Source: Fervidobacterium sp. UBA5837 (GTDB taxonomy: Bacteria > Thermotogota > Thermotogae > Thermotogales > Fervidobacteriaceae). Taken from it: a DNA stretch of 64,000 nucleotides. The stretch lies in contig DJGV01000010.1 of assembly GCA_002432805.1 (NCBI GenBank), positions 124,001 through 188,000 of the forward strand. Reading direction: 5' to 3'. Made by a program: the position numbers and the translations under genes. Of the stretch, positions 9,509 to 18,351 are shown one piece after another; position 1 is the stretch's first letter, and each line of letters starts with the position of its first letter. Below the pieces are notes generated by a model. The model searched no databases and was not told the DNA's origin. It saw nothing but the letters and a program-made list of their open reading frames with translations.

Positions 9509-9585
9509 GCTATCTCTGTCAGTATTGATATGTATTTGATGTGTATTTACAGTTCGTCAAGAATTTGCAACCGTCAAACTCAAGG

Positions 9586-10587
9586 TCAATAGAACAATTT
9601 TGCGAGTTGTTTTATGTAGTAGTCCACAGGTCTGACGTTGAGTAGCGTATCACTGTATGGTACTTCCGTCACGATGAACCCTTTCATGCCAACTGCGTGG
9701 TAGAATTTACCCATCTTGACTAATTCTATGGCCTTTGCGCTCATCTGAGTAGCAATTATTCTGTCCATCGAAGATGGTGTACCACCTCTTTGAGTATATC
9801 CAAGGTTTGTGTATCGCCATTCGATATCCAATTTTTTGTTTATGTATATACCTATGACCTGTGCAGGGTCTGTCTCGTACGAGCATTTACACTCATCGAT
9901 TATTTCTTCGGGAAGTTTCACACCTTCCTCGATGACTACTAGAGAGAATCTCTTTCCACTTTCGTACCTGTGTTTTATCGTCTTGACAAGTTCATCTGGA
10001 TTGAGCACATCAGAACTCGTGATGACAAAGTCTGCACCACCTGCAAGTCCACCAAATGTTGCAAGCCATCCACCAGGTCCCCCCATCGTTTTGACTATCA
10101 TCACTCTGTGATGTGATTCTGCTGTTGAGTGAATTACATCCAATGCCTCAGTGACGTGTTCAAGTGCTGTGATGAATCCAATCGAAAAATCGGTGAAAGA
10201 CAGGTCGTTATCGATCGTTGCAGGTACTATGATCGATGGTATACCGTATCTTTGCAAGTTGAGTGCACTCCTCACTGCATTTCTACCACCGAGAATAACG
10301 TAACCTGTTATCCCATACTGGATGGTTTTGTTCTTGATTTCAACGAGCTCTTCATCCTTTTCTGGGACAAAAAGTGACGTACCCAGTATCGTACCACCGA
10401 GATGCAAGATACCAGAAACATCGTTTCTTACAAGCACGTCTAGTTTGTCTTCCATTAGCCCTTCAAAACCATCTTTTATCCCCATCGTTTCTATTTCAAA
10501 CTCGATCGAGTTGACGACTGCTGACCTAATTGCTGCATTGAGACCTGGGCAGTCGTTCCCAACGGAAAGTATTCCTATCCTTCTCAT
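9586..10587 (-). CDS. Divergent 6-phosphofructokinase-family protein
   Basis: A 333-residue PfkA-superfamily protein, about the length of bacterial ATP-PFKs (around 320). Fold motifs are clear: NDCPGLNAAIR (residue 11 on), GGTILGTS (64-71), VPATIDND (121-128, with catalytic-type Asp126) and LGYTQRGGTPSSMDR. Several donor-site residues differ from ATP enzymes: the GGDGS loop is GGRNA (100-104), the Arg of the GTSR/GSAR motif is Leu72, GGD at the N-terminus is GND, and MGR is MGG (168-170). It may use another phosphoryl donor or substrate, or be regulatory. It starts 6 bp after the K+-dependent-type pyrophosphatase, in the same operon. Confidence 0.85.
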   Translation of the reverse strand: MRRIGILSVGNDCPGLNAAIRSAVVNSIEFEIETMGIKDGFEGLMEDKLDVLVRNDVSGILHLGGTILGTSLFVPEKDEELVEIKNKTIQYGITGYVILGGRNAVRSALNLQRYGIPSIIVPATIDNDLSFTDFSIGFITALEHVTEALDVIHSTAESHHRVMIVKTMGGPGGWLATFGGLAGGADFVITSSDVLNPDELVKTIKHRYESGKRFSLVVIEEGVKLPEEIIDECKCSYETDPAQVIGIYINKKLDIEWRYTNLGYTQRGGTPSSMDRIIATQMSAKAIELVKMGKFYHAVGMKGFIVTEVPYSDTLLNVRPVDYYIKQLAKLFY

Positions 10588-10593
10588 CTATCC

Positions 10594-12537
10594 CTACCTC
10601 CCCACTATCGAATAGAATACTATAGAAGTGATAGCCATTAATTTTATGAGTATGTTCAAAGATGGACCGGCTGTATCTTTGTAAGGATCTCCCACCGTGT
10701 CGCCCACGATCGTTGATTTGTGTGCAAATGAACCTTTCCCACCGAGATGTCCTTCTTCAACATATTTTTTTGCATTGTCCCATGCACCACCGGAATTTGC
10801 CATGAAAATCGCAAGTGACACACCAGTGACCGTAGAACCAATTAACAATCCAACAACCGATTGAACACCAAGAATAAGCAAGAGTACAATTGGAGAAAGA
10901 ACAGCGAGCAGTGCAGGGACTACCATTCTTTTCAGCGCTCCTCTTGTTGCTATCTTCACACAACTTTGGTAATCTGGTTCGGACGAGCCTGACAGAATAC
11001 CTGGAATTTCCCTTATCTGTCGTCTAATTTCTTCAACCATGTCATTTGCTGCATCTCCGACTGCATTCATCGTGAGGGCCGAGAAGAAAAACGCGAGCAT
11101 TGCACCGATGAGTGCACCGATGAACATCTTGGGGTCTTGAAGTTGAATTTCCTTTACGTGTGCTATGGACCCGAAGTTTGCAAACAATGCCAATGATGTC
11201 AACGCCGCAGAGCCAATCGCAAAACCTTTTCCCATCGCCGCAGTCGTATTACCAAGTGCATCGAGTTTATCGGTTGTTTCTCTCACACTCTTATCGAGTC
11301 CTGCCATCTCTGCAATTCCACCCGCGTTATCTGCAATAGGACCATATGCATCGACTGAAAGGTTCATCGCAAGAGTTGCAAGCATACCAACACCAGCCAT
11401 TGCAATACCGTAAAGCCCTGATATATTGTACGAAATCAACGTACCGACTGCAATCAATATGGTTATGATCGCCGTAGATCCCATTCCGAGCGCTGTACCA
11501 CTGATGATAACATTTGCAGCTCCCATCGTGGCTGAATGAGCGATTTTCTCAACTCTTTTTCCAGATGTGTACCACTCTGTGATGAGTCCGATGAGCACAC
11601 CTACTATATTACCTACCAAGACTACCCAAAATAATCCCAAACTTTCTTCAGCAATGCCATATGAAAACGATAAGACAAGAAAAACAACACTCGACAGAAT
11701 TGTACCGCTCCGTAAAGCTAAAGAAGGTTCCGTATTAAGTCTTGACAATACTTTTACAAACACTATTGAAAGTATCGAAGCTATGAGTCCAAACGCAACT
11801 ATGTAGAATGTATTAGTGGCACCATTCTCACCAAATGCTGCATAACCCAATGCAATGCCGGAAAATATCGACCCAACGTAAGATTCGTAAAGGTCCGCGC
11901 CCATGCCTGCAACATCTCCAACGTTATCTCCAACGTTGTCAGCAATAACTGCCGGGTTCCTTGGGTCGTCTTCTGGTAAATTTGCCTCTACCTTTCCAAC
12001 TATATCTGCACCAACGTCTGCTGCTTTCGTGTATATTCCGCCACCCACTCTTGCAAAGAGTGCAACGAAAGATGCACCAAGCGAATAGTAACTCACCGTT
12101 TCAATACCGTAGACTAAATAAACTATGCTCAAGCCAAGTAGGCCAAGCACAGAAACAATCAACCCCATTACTGCTCCACCGGAAAATGCTATGTCTAATG
12201 CAGTTCCAATGCTTTTTGTTGCGCCCCATGTAGTTCGAGCATTTGATCTTGTAGCAATCATCATACCAAAATAGCCTGCCAAGACAGAGAAGAGTGCCCC
12301 GATGATGAAAGCTAAAGCATCTTGATACCCAGAGCTAAAATAGAAAAGCACCGCAATAAGCAGAACAATTGGAAAGAAAACTCGATACTCTTGGAATAGG
12401 AATGAATTAGCCCCACTTTGAATAATGCGTGATATCTTATCCATTCTCTCGTTGCCCGTGCTCTTATCCAAGACATTCAAAGTAAGATAAATCACAAGTG
12501 CGACACCCGCTATGATAGAAGAAAAGAGTACAACCAA
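10594..12537 (-). CDS. hppA: Membrane-bound pyrophosphatase, K+-dependent type (Na+ or H+ pump)
   Basis: A 647-residue PPi-energised cation pump. Catalytic motifs are intact (DNVGDNVGDVAGMGADLYESY, NSGGAWDNAKKY, GDTVGDPYKDTAGPSLN). The specificity motif is GNTTAAMG (Ala433, Gly436 here), the K+-dependent signature, and the gate Glu is present (Glu218 in DLYESY), as in the Thermotoga maritima Na+-pump. I chose TTG 12537 because GGGAGGTG lies about five bases upstream; a GTG at 12552 overlaps that ribosome site and has none of its own. First gene of a two-gene operon with the divergent phosphofructokinase. Confidence 0.95.
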   Translation of the reverse strand: MVVLFSSIIAGVALVIYLTLNVLDKSTGNERMDKISRIIQSGANSFLFQEYRVFFPIVLLIAVLFYFSSGYQDALAFIIGALFSVLAGYFGMMIATRSNARTTWGATKSIGTALDIAFSGGAVMGLIVSVLGLLGLSIVYLVYGIETVSYYSLGASFVALFARVGGGIYTKAADVGADIVGKVEANLPEDDPRNPAVIADNVGDNVGDVAGMGADLYESYVGSIFSGIALGYAAFGENGATNTFYIVAFGLIASILSIVFVKVLSRLNTEPSLALRSGTILSSVVFLVLSFSYGIAEESLGLFWVVLVGNIVGVLIGLITEWYTSGKRVEKIAHSATMGAANVIISGTALGMGSTAIITILIAVGTLISYNISGLYGIAMAGVGMLATLAMNLSVDAYGPIADNAGGIAEMAGLDKSVRETTDKLDALGNTTAAMGKGFAIGSAALTSLALFANFGSIAHVKEIQLQDPKMFIGALIGAMLAFFFSALTMNAVGDAANDMVEEIRRQIREIPGILSGSSEPDYQSCVKIATRGALKRMVVPALLAVLSPIVLLLILGVQSVVGLLIGSTVTGVSLAIFMANSGGAWDNAKKYVEEGHLGGKGSFAHKSTIVGDTVGDPYKDTAGPSLNILIKLMAITSIVFYSIVGR

Positions 12538-12597
12538 GGCCCCACCTCCCACAGTTTTCTCACAATCGAAAAAAGAAATTATAGTTATATAAACACA

Positions 12598-12629
12598 AAA
12601 GCTCGAGGATACAAAAATCCCCGAGCTTT
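12598..12629 (-). terminator. Terminator of the secDF operon
   Basis: Hairpin AAAGCTCGAGGAT / ATCCCCGAGCTTT (one mismatch) with a 6-nt loop, 13 bp beyond the secF stop and followed on the minus strand by TTTTGTGTTT. A TATAAT on the minus strand at 12583-12578 just beyond it could serve the next operon (hppA-pfk), though no good -35 was found. Confidence 0.75.
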
Positions 12630-12642
12630 GTCAAGAGAAAAT

Positions 12643-13635
12643 TTATAAAGACTTAACCCATCTAATTACGATAGGAGATGCTATGAATATTGTCGAGTAA
12701 GCTCCTACAACAGTACCAATCGCCATACCAAATCCAAATGACCTTATACTGCCTGTTGGGAAAATCAAGAGCATAAATACTGTGAAGAATGTCATTATAC
12801 CAGTGTTTAGTGTCCTTGTCAGAGTTGAGTTTATACTATCGTTGATGATAACTTTAACATCTCTTCCTTTGAACTTCTTCCCAAATTCCCTTATCCTATC
12901 GAAAACAACTATCGTATCATTTATGGAGTAACCTATAAGTGTAAGGACAGCTGCTATTGCAGGTGCGTTCATCTCCACTCCGAACAAAGAGAACATTCCA
13001 ATTGTTATGATGGCATCATGAAGCAATGCAATTACTGCCCCAATACCGAAGATAAACTTAAACCTTAATGCTACGTAAATAAGTATGGCAAGGAGTGTAA
13101 CAACTACAGCTTGCCAAGTGAGATTCTTAATTTCGTTTGCAGAATCTCCACTGACTTCGTTGAAACTAAGGACCTTTCCACCAAGTGCTGATTCAACTTT
13201 TTGTGTTAAATTTACTTTTTCATCGGCTGTGTATGTCTTCAATACACCATTTTCATCCTTTGGCGTTATGACTATTGAAAAAGTATTTTTCTCCCCTTGT
13301 CCAATGGCTTGAACTTGTAAAATCCTAGCATCTTTGAACTCTGGAGCAATATCTGAAACTTTTGCTCTAACGTCGGCAACAGCCATATTGTTTGAAGTGG
13401 TTTCAACGATAAGCTCACTACCACCCAAGAATTCTACACCAAAATTGAAACCTTTAGTAAATATACTTATCAAAGAAATAACAATTAAGATAGCAGAAAT
13501 CGTTATGAAGTAATACCTCTTACCGACGAAGTCTAACTTCCACCCTCGGCTATATACTGAACCATATTGTGAATCGTTAGCACTTGTGGCCGTTGTGTTT
13601 TTTTTATTTGCGGCATCCTTTTTCACTTCTTTCAT
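12643..13635 (-). CDS. secF: Protein translocase subunit SecF
   Basis: A 330-residue inner-membrane RND-type accessory subunit that, with SecD and YajC, uses the ion gradient to drive late steps of Sec export. Features: N-terminal helix (YYFITISAILIVISLISIFTKG) followed by FGVEFLGGSELIVET, a periplasmic domain, then five helices with the family motif ALRFKFIFGIGAVIALLHD, GYSINDTIVVFDRIRE and TLTRTLNTG. A poly-Ala/Asn/Lys N-terminal extension of about 25 residues precedes the first helix. The start overlaps the secD stop by 4 bp (ATGA type), so translation is coupled. Confidence 0.95.
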   Translation of the reverse strand: MKEVKKDAANKKNTTATSANDSQYGSVYSRGWKLDFVGKRYYFITISAILIVISLISIFTKGFNFGVEFLGGSELIVETTSNNMAVADVRAKVSDIAPEFKDARILQVQAIGQGEKNTFSIVITPKDENGVLKTYTADEKVNLTQKVESALGGKVLSFNEVSGDSANEIKNLTWQAVVVTLLAILIYVALRFKFIFGIGAVIALLHDAIITIGMFSLFGVEMNAPAIAAVLTLIGYSINDTIVVFDRIREFGKKFKGRDVKVIINDSINSTLTRTLNTGIMTFFTVFMLLIFPTGSIRSFGFGMAIGTVVGAYSTIFIASPIVIRWVKSL

Positions 13636-15059
13636 TTCTGCGCACCTCCAATCCTTTTGACTCTAATTGCTCCAGATATTGCGTCAAGTAGCACCTTACT
13701 AAATACCAAGTTCATAAACATGGCTGCAAAGATACCGACAATTGTTGTGATCGCAAATCCCTTAATCGTTCCTGTGCCAAAGTAGTATAGAGCAAGTGCA
13801 GCTATGATTGTTGTAAGGTTTGAGTCAAAGAGTGTCCAGAAAGAACGGGAGAATGAAAGTTCAATGGCCGTTTTCGTAGTTTTTCCAGCCCTGATCTCTT
13901 CCTTTATTCTTTCGTTAACTATTACGTTACCATCGACTAGTGTACCTATTGTGAAGATGATACCTGCGATACCAGGTAGCGTAAGTATCGAACCAGTTCC
14001 TGCCATGAAACCAAAGATGAGCACCAATGCATATATGATACCTATATCGGCCACGAGGCCCATGATGCCATAGAATGCTAGCATGTAAACCATGACCATT
14101 GCAGTACCTATAAGTCCTGCATACAGACATTGCATGATGACATCCTGACCAAGAAGAGGCGATATGAGTTGGGCATTAGTCTTTACAAGTCTTGCCGGCA
14201 AAGCTCCGCTTCTCAGAATCGCTGCAAGTTCTTTTGCCTCGTCGAACGTGAAATTACCTCTAATTTGTCCTTTACCATCCTCTATCGGGCTAACAACAAA
14301 TCCGACAAATTGCACTTTGTCATCAAGTATAATCGCCAATCTCTTTTTCAACGCTGCTTGATATTGCGTTGTGCCACTATTCAATACCTGTTCTGGTACG
14401 TAGAGTTCTTTCGTTATATTCTTGAAAATATCAACAAAAGCCTTATCAAGCGTGAATGAAACAACGTAATTTGCAACACCTTGCTGATCGAGTACTGGCA
14501 TTGCCTGAGTGATCCTTGGCCCAGAAAGTACTAAGTCTTTTCTATTGTTTACTTCTTTCTTTACAAGGTACCAATCGCTGCCATCTTTACTTGGATACCA
14601 TTGAGCATTTTCTCTAACAGCCAAATTCACATCATCGGGATTGGTAGTTGGGTCATAGGTTCTTTCATCTATTGCCTGACCAAACCATAGCAAACCAGTC
14701 GAACCGACGAGCTTTTCCGCTTGCGTTGTATCAGTTGCATCCGGTATTTCAACCTCAATGAATGAATTGGTTTCCCTGAAACTCTTTCTAATGACTGCTT
14801 CTGTATATCCTGCGGAGTCCAATCTGTTTCTTAGAACCGTCCAGACATCGTCAACGACGCTAACTGAGTTTTCCGAGCTTTTCTCAACTTCAACTTTGTA
14901 CTCCAACCTAACTCCACCGCTTAAGTCTAACCCTAATTTGATTCTACTAAACAATTTGTCAAGTCCTTGAGCTGGCCTTCCGCCAGGCCATAGCATTGCC
15001 ACAATGGCTGCGACAAGTAGTGCTAGCGAAATTATGAGTCTCACTCGATCACTGCGCAT
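13632..15059 (-). CDS. secD: Protein translocase subunit SecD
   Basis: A 475-residue membrane protein, partner of SecF. It begins with one helix and GLDLSGGVRLEYKVEVE (the D1 start), continues through P1-domain sequence (VLRNRLDSAGYTEAVIRK, VEIPD, GLLWFG), and ends with five helices containing LAFYGIMGLVADIGIIYALV, GIAGIIFTIGTLVDGNVIVNERIKEE and FSRSFWTLFDSNLTTIIAALALY. Somewhat short in the periplasmic part compared with proteobacterial SecD (about 615), as usual outside Proteobacteria. It lies 22 bp after yajC and overlaps secF. Confidence 0.95.
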   Translation of the reverse strand: MRSDRVRLIISLALLVAAIVAMLWPGGRPAQGLDKLFSRIKLGLDLSGGVRLEYKVEVEKSSENSVSVVDDVWTVLRNRLDSAGYTEAVIRKSFRETNSFIEVEIPDATDTTQAEKLVGSTGLLWFGQAIDERTYDPTTNPDDVNLAVRENAQWYPSKDGSDWYLVKKEVNNRKDLVLSGPRITQAMPVLDQQGVANYVVSFTLDKAFVDIFKNITKELYVPEQVLNSGTTQYQAALKKRLAIILDDKVQFVGFVVSPIEDGKGQIRGNFTFDEAKELAAILRSGALPARLVKTNAQLISPLLGQDVIMQCLYAGLIGTAMVMVYMLAFYGIMGLVADIGIIYALVLIFGFMAGTGSILTLPGIAGIIFTIGTLVDGNVIVNERIKEEIRAGKTTKTAIELSFSRSFWTLFDSNLTTIIAALALYYFGTGTIKGFAITTIVGIFAAMFMNLVFSKVLLDAISGAIRVKRIGGAQK

Positions 15060-15081
15060 CTAAAAACCCTCCCCTTGTGTA

Positions 15082-15489
15082 CTATTCTTTGGAATTGCTC
15101 TCTTCTTCGTTTGCTTCTTCTTTTGATTCCTTTGACTCTTCTTTTACTTCTTCTTTATCTTTGAGCACTTTAGCTATGTATGCCTTGTGAATCTCGAGTT
15201 CTGTGGAATTCGCACTTTTAATTTTGAGTGTATCCTTCTTTATGTCAATAATTTTTCCTACAACTCCACCCGTGGTAATAACGTTATCCCCTCTTTTCAA
15301 ACTCTCAAGCATCTGTTTGAATTCCTTTTCTTTCCTTCTTTGTGGGAGAATGACCAAAAAATACATCATAGCAAAGAATAAAAGGAGCATTATTACCATC
15401 TGTATCAATGCTCCACTGCTACTTGTTGCCGTTGGTGTTGTTCCTGCTGCTGCACCAGCATCTGGTGCACCTGCGAATACCATTTTCAT
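15082..15489 (-). CDS. yajC: Preprotein translocase subunit YajC
   Basis: A single-helix membrane protein of about 135 residues associated with SecDF. An Ala/Thr/Ser-rich N-terminus precedes the helix ALIQMVIMLLLFFAMMYFLV, then the family motif ILPQRRKEKEFKQMLESLKRGDNVITTGGVVGKI. The C-terminus is a run of about 30 Lys/Glu/Ser residues. I chose ATG 15489, seven bases from AGGAGGTG; an in-frame GTG lies one codon upstream. Located between folD (45 bp) and secD (22 bp). Confidence 0.93.
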   Translation of the reverse strand: MKMVFAGAPDAGAAAGTTPTATSSSGALIQMVIMLLLFFAMMYFLVILPQRRKEKEFKQMLESLKRGDNVITTGGVVGKIIDIKKDTLKIKSANSTELEIHKAYIAKVLKDKEEVKEESKESKEEANEEESNSKE

Positions 15490-15534
15490 CACTTACACCT
15501 CCTAGTTTTCACACCTATGTATATGATATTATAG

Positions 15535-16350
15535 TTACCTGTTAAGTTCTGCTGCTCTTACGGTATTTTCCATGAGAACGAGCGTGGTTATCTTTCCAAC
15601 TCCTCCCGGAACTGGTGTTAAATCACATATTTCAGATACAGTTGGGTCTACATCACCGCACATTTCATCATTTTCGACGTTGATTCCTACATCGATCACA
15701 ATAGTTCCAGGTTTGAAATAATCTTTGTTGTAGGCCTTTGCCTTCCCAATTGCTACTGCGACTATATCTGAGTTTTTCATTATATCAGCAATATTTTGCG
15801 TTTTAGAATGACATACTGTAACAGTTGCGTCAACTCCTTTCTGCAAAAGAAGCATGGTTAATGGTTTTCCAACAGTTACACTTCTTCCGATGACTGCAAT
15901 TTTCTTACCGGATGGATTTGTAACGTAGTTTATGACCTTCATAACAGCTTGTGCTGTACACGGTGGAAATGTTGGATGATCATACAAGATGTTACCCAAA
16001 TTCAATGGGTTTCTCCCTTCTACATCTTTTTCGGGTGAGATCATCGATGCAACTTCTAATTCTGAAATATCTTTCGGCAGGGGATGAGTCAACAAAATGC
16101 CATCTATAGAGATATCAGCAGATAACCTTGAGAGTAGCAACTTCAATTCTGATACCTTTGACGACTCGTAAACAGAAAATTCGATCCCCAGTCTCTTTGC
16201 TTGTTTTTCCTGACTCTTCAGATAACTTAGAGTCGAAAGATCAGGCTGGCAAGTAACGACAGCTAACTTTGGTGGATGACTGAGTTTTGAAATTCGAGTT
16301 TTTATCTCCTCAACCATTGAAGCATACAGTGGTTCTATATTTATAAACAT
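15535..16350 (-). CDS. folD: Methylenetetrahydrofolate dehydrogenase/cyclohydrolase FolD
   Basis: A 271-residue bifunctional cytoplasmic enzyme of one-carbon metabolism: NAD(P)-dependent oxidation of 5,10-methylene-THF and hydrolysis to 10-formyl-THF. Motifs: YLKSQEKQAKRLGI (catalytic Tyr and Lys), DGILLTHPLPKDI, KDVEGRNPLNLG, VIGRSVTVGKPLTMLLL (dinucleotide loop) and TPVPGGVGKITTLVLMENT. Slightly shorter than the usual 280-290. I chose ATG 16350, six bases from GGAGGTG; an upstream in-frame start would lie before that site. Its position near thyX makes functional sense because both handle methylene-THF. Confidence 0.95.
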   Translation of the reverse strand: MFINIEPLYASMVEEIKTRISKLSHPPKLAVVTCQPDLSTLSYLKSQEKQAKRLGIEFSVYESSKVSELKLLLSRLSADISIDGILLTHPLPKDISELEVASMISPEKDVEGRNPLNLGNILYDHPTFPPCTAQAVMKVINYVTNPSGKKIAVIGRSVTVGKPLTMLLLQKGVDATVTVCHSKTQNIADIMKNSDIVAVAIGKAKAYNKDYFKPGTIVIDVGINVENDEMCGDVDPTVSEICDLTPVPGGVGKITTLVLMENTVRAAELNR

Positions 16351-16392
16351 TTGCAACACCTCCAAGAGACCTTGAATGCGAGAGCTGAAGGA

Positions 16393-16788
16393 TTAATCTC
16401 TTTCCATGAAAGCGCCTTTTAGCCCTGCTTTGTAAAGAAGTCCGCAGACTTCGTACATACCTTTTTTTGTAACACAAAGTATTACACCAGATGTTTCAGC
16501 AGCAATCTTAGTTTCTGGCATGATATCTCTGTTTCTTACGACCAAAACCACCGGTGTACCTACAACGGCAGCAGTTCTTACACATTGTGGGGTTGCTAAT
16601 CCCGTAACAAGTAAAGAACCTGGTTCTGGAAGTGCAAGTACATCGCTCATTAGATCCGAAGCTGCTACCTTTTCTATCTCAATGTCGTCAATATTTCGCT
16701 CATCGTTGCCAACAAGTACCACACCATCTACAAGCTTTAACAGTTCGGATAATTTCATCACGTACGAGCACATGAAACATTGCTTCAT
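16393..16788 (-). CDS. DRTGG-domain-like protein
   Basis: A 131-residue protein resembling the DRTGG domain found in HPr-kinase N-termini and as a stand-alone protein in anaerobes. Visible features are the N-terminal MKLSELLKLVDGVVLVGNDE, the central EIEKVAASDLMSDVLAL, then PGSLLVTGLATPQCVRTAAVVGTPVVLVVRN and a final ETSGVILCVTKKGMYEVCGLLYKAGL. It probably binds a small ligand. Family members often sit beside anti-sigma or hydrogenase-related genes, but here it lies between thyX and folD. The start is uncertain: neither ATG 16788 nor ATG 16758 (MKLSEL) has a good ribosome site. Confidence 0.75.
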   Translation of the reverse strand: MKQCFMCSYVMKLSELLKLVDGVVLVGNDERNIDDIEIEKVAASDLMSDVLALPEPGSLLVTGLATPQCVRTAAVVGTPVVLVVRNRDIMPETKIAAETSGVILCVTKKGMYEVCGLLYKAGLKGAFMERD

Positions 16789-16843
16789 CCAAAATGAACG
16801 ATTGTGCTCTTCCCCCTTTCGCTTTTCATCTAATTTACACCGT

Positions 16844-17608
16844 TTACTTTTCTAATACGTTCTGTTTGGGTAACAAATCACCCTTGTAAGTAAATTTAAT
16901 AAACGCATCGTATGTCCACGGGCAGGTCTCTTTGAAAAACTCAGCTATGACTAATGCGTACTGCTGAATCTCCCATTGCGCATGCGAATCAGCACGTAAA
17001 CTCAGAAAATTCATTAGACTTCTAGCATTTACCGTCCAATAGAACTGAGTGTAAGTTGATAACGGTAAGACAACTCTGGCCAGTTCCCTCGCTACACCTT
17101 TGTTCAAAAGCTCTTTGTAGACTTTGTAGCTTTCCTCGCATGCCTTTTGTATCGATTCTTTTATACTCTCCAAAAGTGCGGTGTCTTCTACTTCTACAGA
17201 CTTTTGCCTATCTTCAGATATATTCGCGCGCACATTATCCGGTACGTAGAATTCTTCCTCTTTGACTTCCGTGTACCTTTGGCTGATCTCATTGAAAGAA
17301 CCTATACGATGCCTGAACCATTGCCTTGTAACGAAGAGTGGTGCTTTCACATGGAATGTGAATACTATGTGCTCAAAAGGCGTCTCGTGCCCGTGTTCCA
17401 TAAGATATAAAACGAGCGACTTGTCTTTTTGTGGTGTTTTCAATCCTTGACCATACGAAACACGTGCTGCTTTAACTGCAGAATAATCATTGCCCATCAT
17501 GTCAGCCAATCTTACAAATCCTTTATCCAAAACCTTTTTTTCAAACTTTTCAAATCGTGAAGAATCAATTCTTTCTGCTTTTTCGTCTCCTGCTTCGAAT
17601 TTTGCCAA
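16844..17608 (-). CDS. thyX: FAD-dependent thymidylate synthase ThyX
   Basis: A 254-residue flavoenzyme making dTMP from dUMP with methylene-THF and NAD(P)H. The ThyX signature RHRxxSxNExSxRY is present as RHRIGSFNEISQRY, preceded by HGHETPFEHIVFTFHVKAPLFVTRQW. Later NARSLMNFLSLRADSHAQWEIQ is the substrate-binding region. There is a 27-residue N-terminal extension relative to the usual start (DKGFVRLADMMGND). The TTG start at 17608 is preceded by GGAGGTG and overlaps the 3' end of rnhB by 44 bp, so the two are translationally linked. Confidence 0.95.
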   Translation of the reverse strand: MAKFEAGDEKAERIDSSRFEKFEKKVLDKGFVRLADMMGNDYSAVKAARVSYGQGLKTPQKDKSLVLYLMEHGHETPFEHIVFTFHVKAPLFVTRQWFRHRIGSFNEISQRYTEVKEEEFYVPDNVRANISEDRQKSVEVEDTALLESIKESIQKACEESYKVYKELLNKGVARELARVVLPLSTYTQFYWTVNARSLMNFLSLRADSHAQWEIQQYALVIAEFFKETCPWTYDAFIKFTYKGDLLPKQNVLEK

Positions 17609-18305
17609 AAATATCCACCTCCATTGAATCTAAGATTACTCTGTACCGCTCAACACTTATCTTACCGTCACGATACCATTCTTCCAACAATTGAGTATTC
17701 AGCATCTTCCTAATTGGTTCGAATGTTAGTCTATGGAAATAGGTTGGACCATACATTTGCAATGCTTCTAAGTGTTCCATCGTTGGATAACCTTTGTGTT
17801 TTGCCAACTTGTACTGGGGAAATTGTGAATCGAATTTTCTCATTATCCTATCTCTCGTCACTTTTGCTAGTATCGATGCTGCAGAAATCTGATAGACTTT
17901 ACTATCGCCCTTTACTATGCATTTTGAAGGATAGCTCAGTTTTAGACTCTTGCCATCTACTTGCACATTTCTTATCTCAACATATTGCGCCAATATTTTA
18001 AGTGCCCTATTCATAGCTAATTCAGTTGCGTGAAATATGTTGTACAAATCGATTTCTTCAGGTGTGGCCAGCCCTATGCCATATTTTGCATTAACTACTA
18101 TTCTGTTGTATGCTTCTTCTCTTTTCTTAGCCGATAGAATTTTACTGTCCGCAATTCCTTCCATGTAAGTCCCTTCGTCAAGATAGACTGCTGCAGCAAC
18201 AACTGGGCCAAAGAGTGGCCCTCTACCTGCTTCATCCACACCTATTATACTGTAATCGATACTTTTTCTATCCTCACTTATGTTTTCCACATCGTTCACG
18301 CTCAT
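17565..18305 (-). CDS. rnhB: Ribonuclease HII
   Basis: A 246-residue ribonuclease cleaving the RNA strand of RNA/DNA hybrids. The active-site motif GVDEAGRGPLFGPVVAAAV (about residue 23) supplies the Asp-Glu pair. VDGKSLKL and KGDSKVYQISAASILAKVTRD give the further acidic and basic residues, then KHKGYPTMEHLEALQMYGP. The C-terminus ends in KIRSRRRKSRKN, a basic tail beyond the usual domain that is encoded within the thyX overlap. No clear ribosome site is seen before ATG 18305, so the start is somewhat uncertain. Confidence 0.93.
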   Translation of the reverse strand: MSVNDVENISEDRKSIDYSIIGVDEAGRGPLFGPVVAAAVYLDEGTYMEGIADSKILSAKKREEAYNRIVVNAKYGIGLATPEEIDLYNIFHATELAMNRALKILAQYVEIRNVQVDGKSLKLSYPSKCIVKGDSKVYQISAASILAKVTRDRIMRKFDSQFPQYKLAKHKGYPTMEHLEALQMYGPTYFHRLTFEPIRKMLNTQLLEEWYRDGKISVERYRVILDSMEVDIFGKIRSRRRKSRKN

Positions 18306-18351
18306 TGTATCAATTGTTGTATCAGTTGTAAGATGCTAATATTTTCTAATA

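Noticed and set aside
9399..9539. Plus-strand frame of about 46 codons, and a 10-codon frame at 9436 behind GGGAGGT, in the carrier-pfk interval
   Set aside because: They run into the hairpin whose T run fits a minus-strand terminator of the pfk operon. No promoter was found and the peptides look like nothing known.
10757..12233. Several long antisense frames across hppA, secD, the YfcC-type carrier and sugar-permease genes
   Set aside because: They mirror codon bias of the real genes on the other strand and lack starts with ribosome sites.
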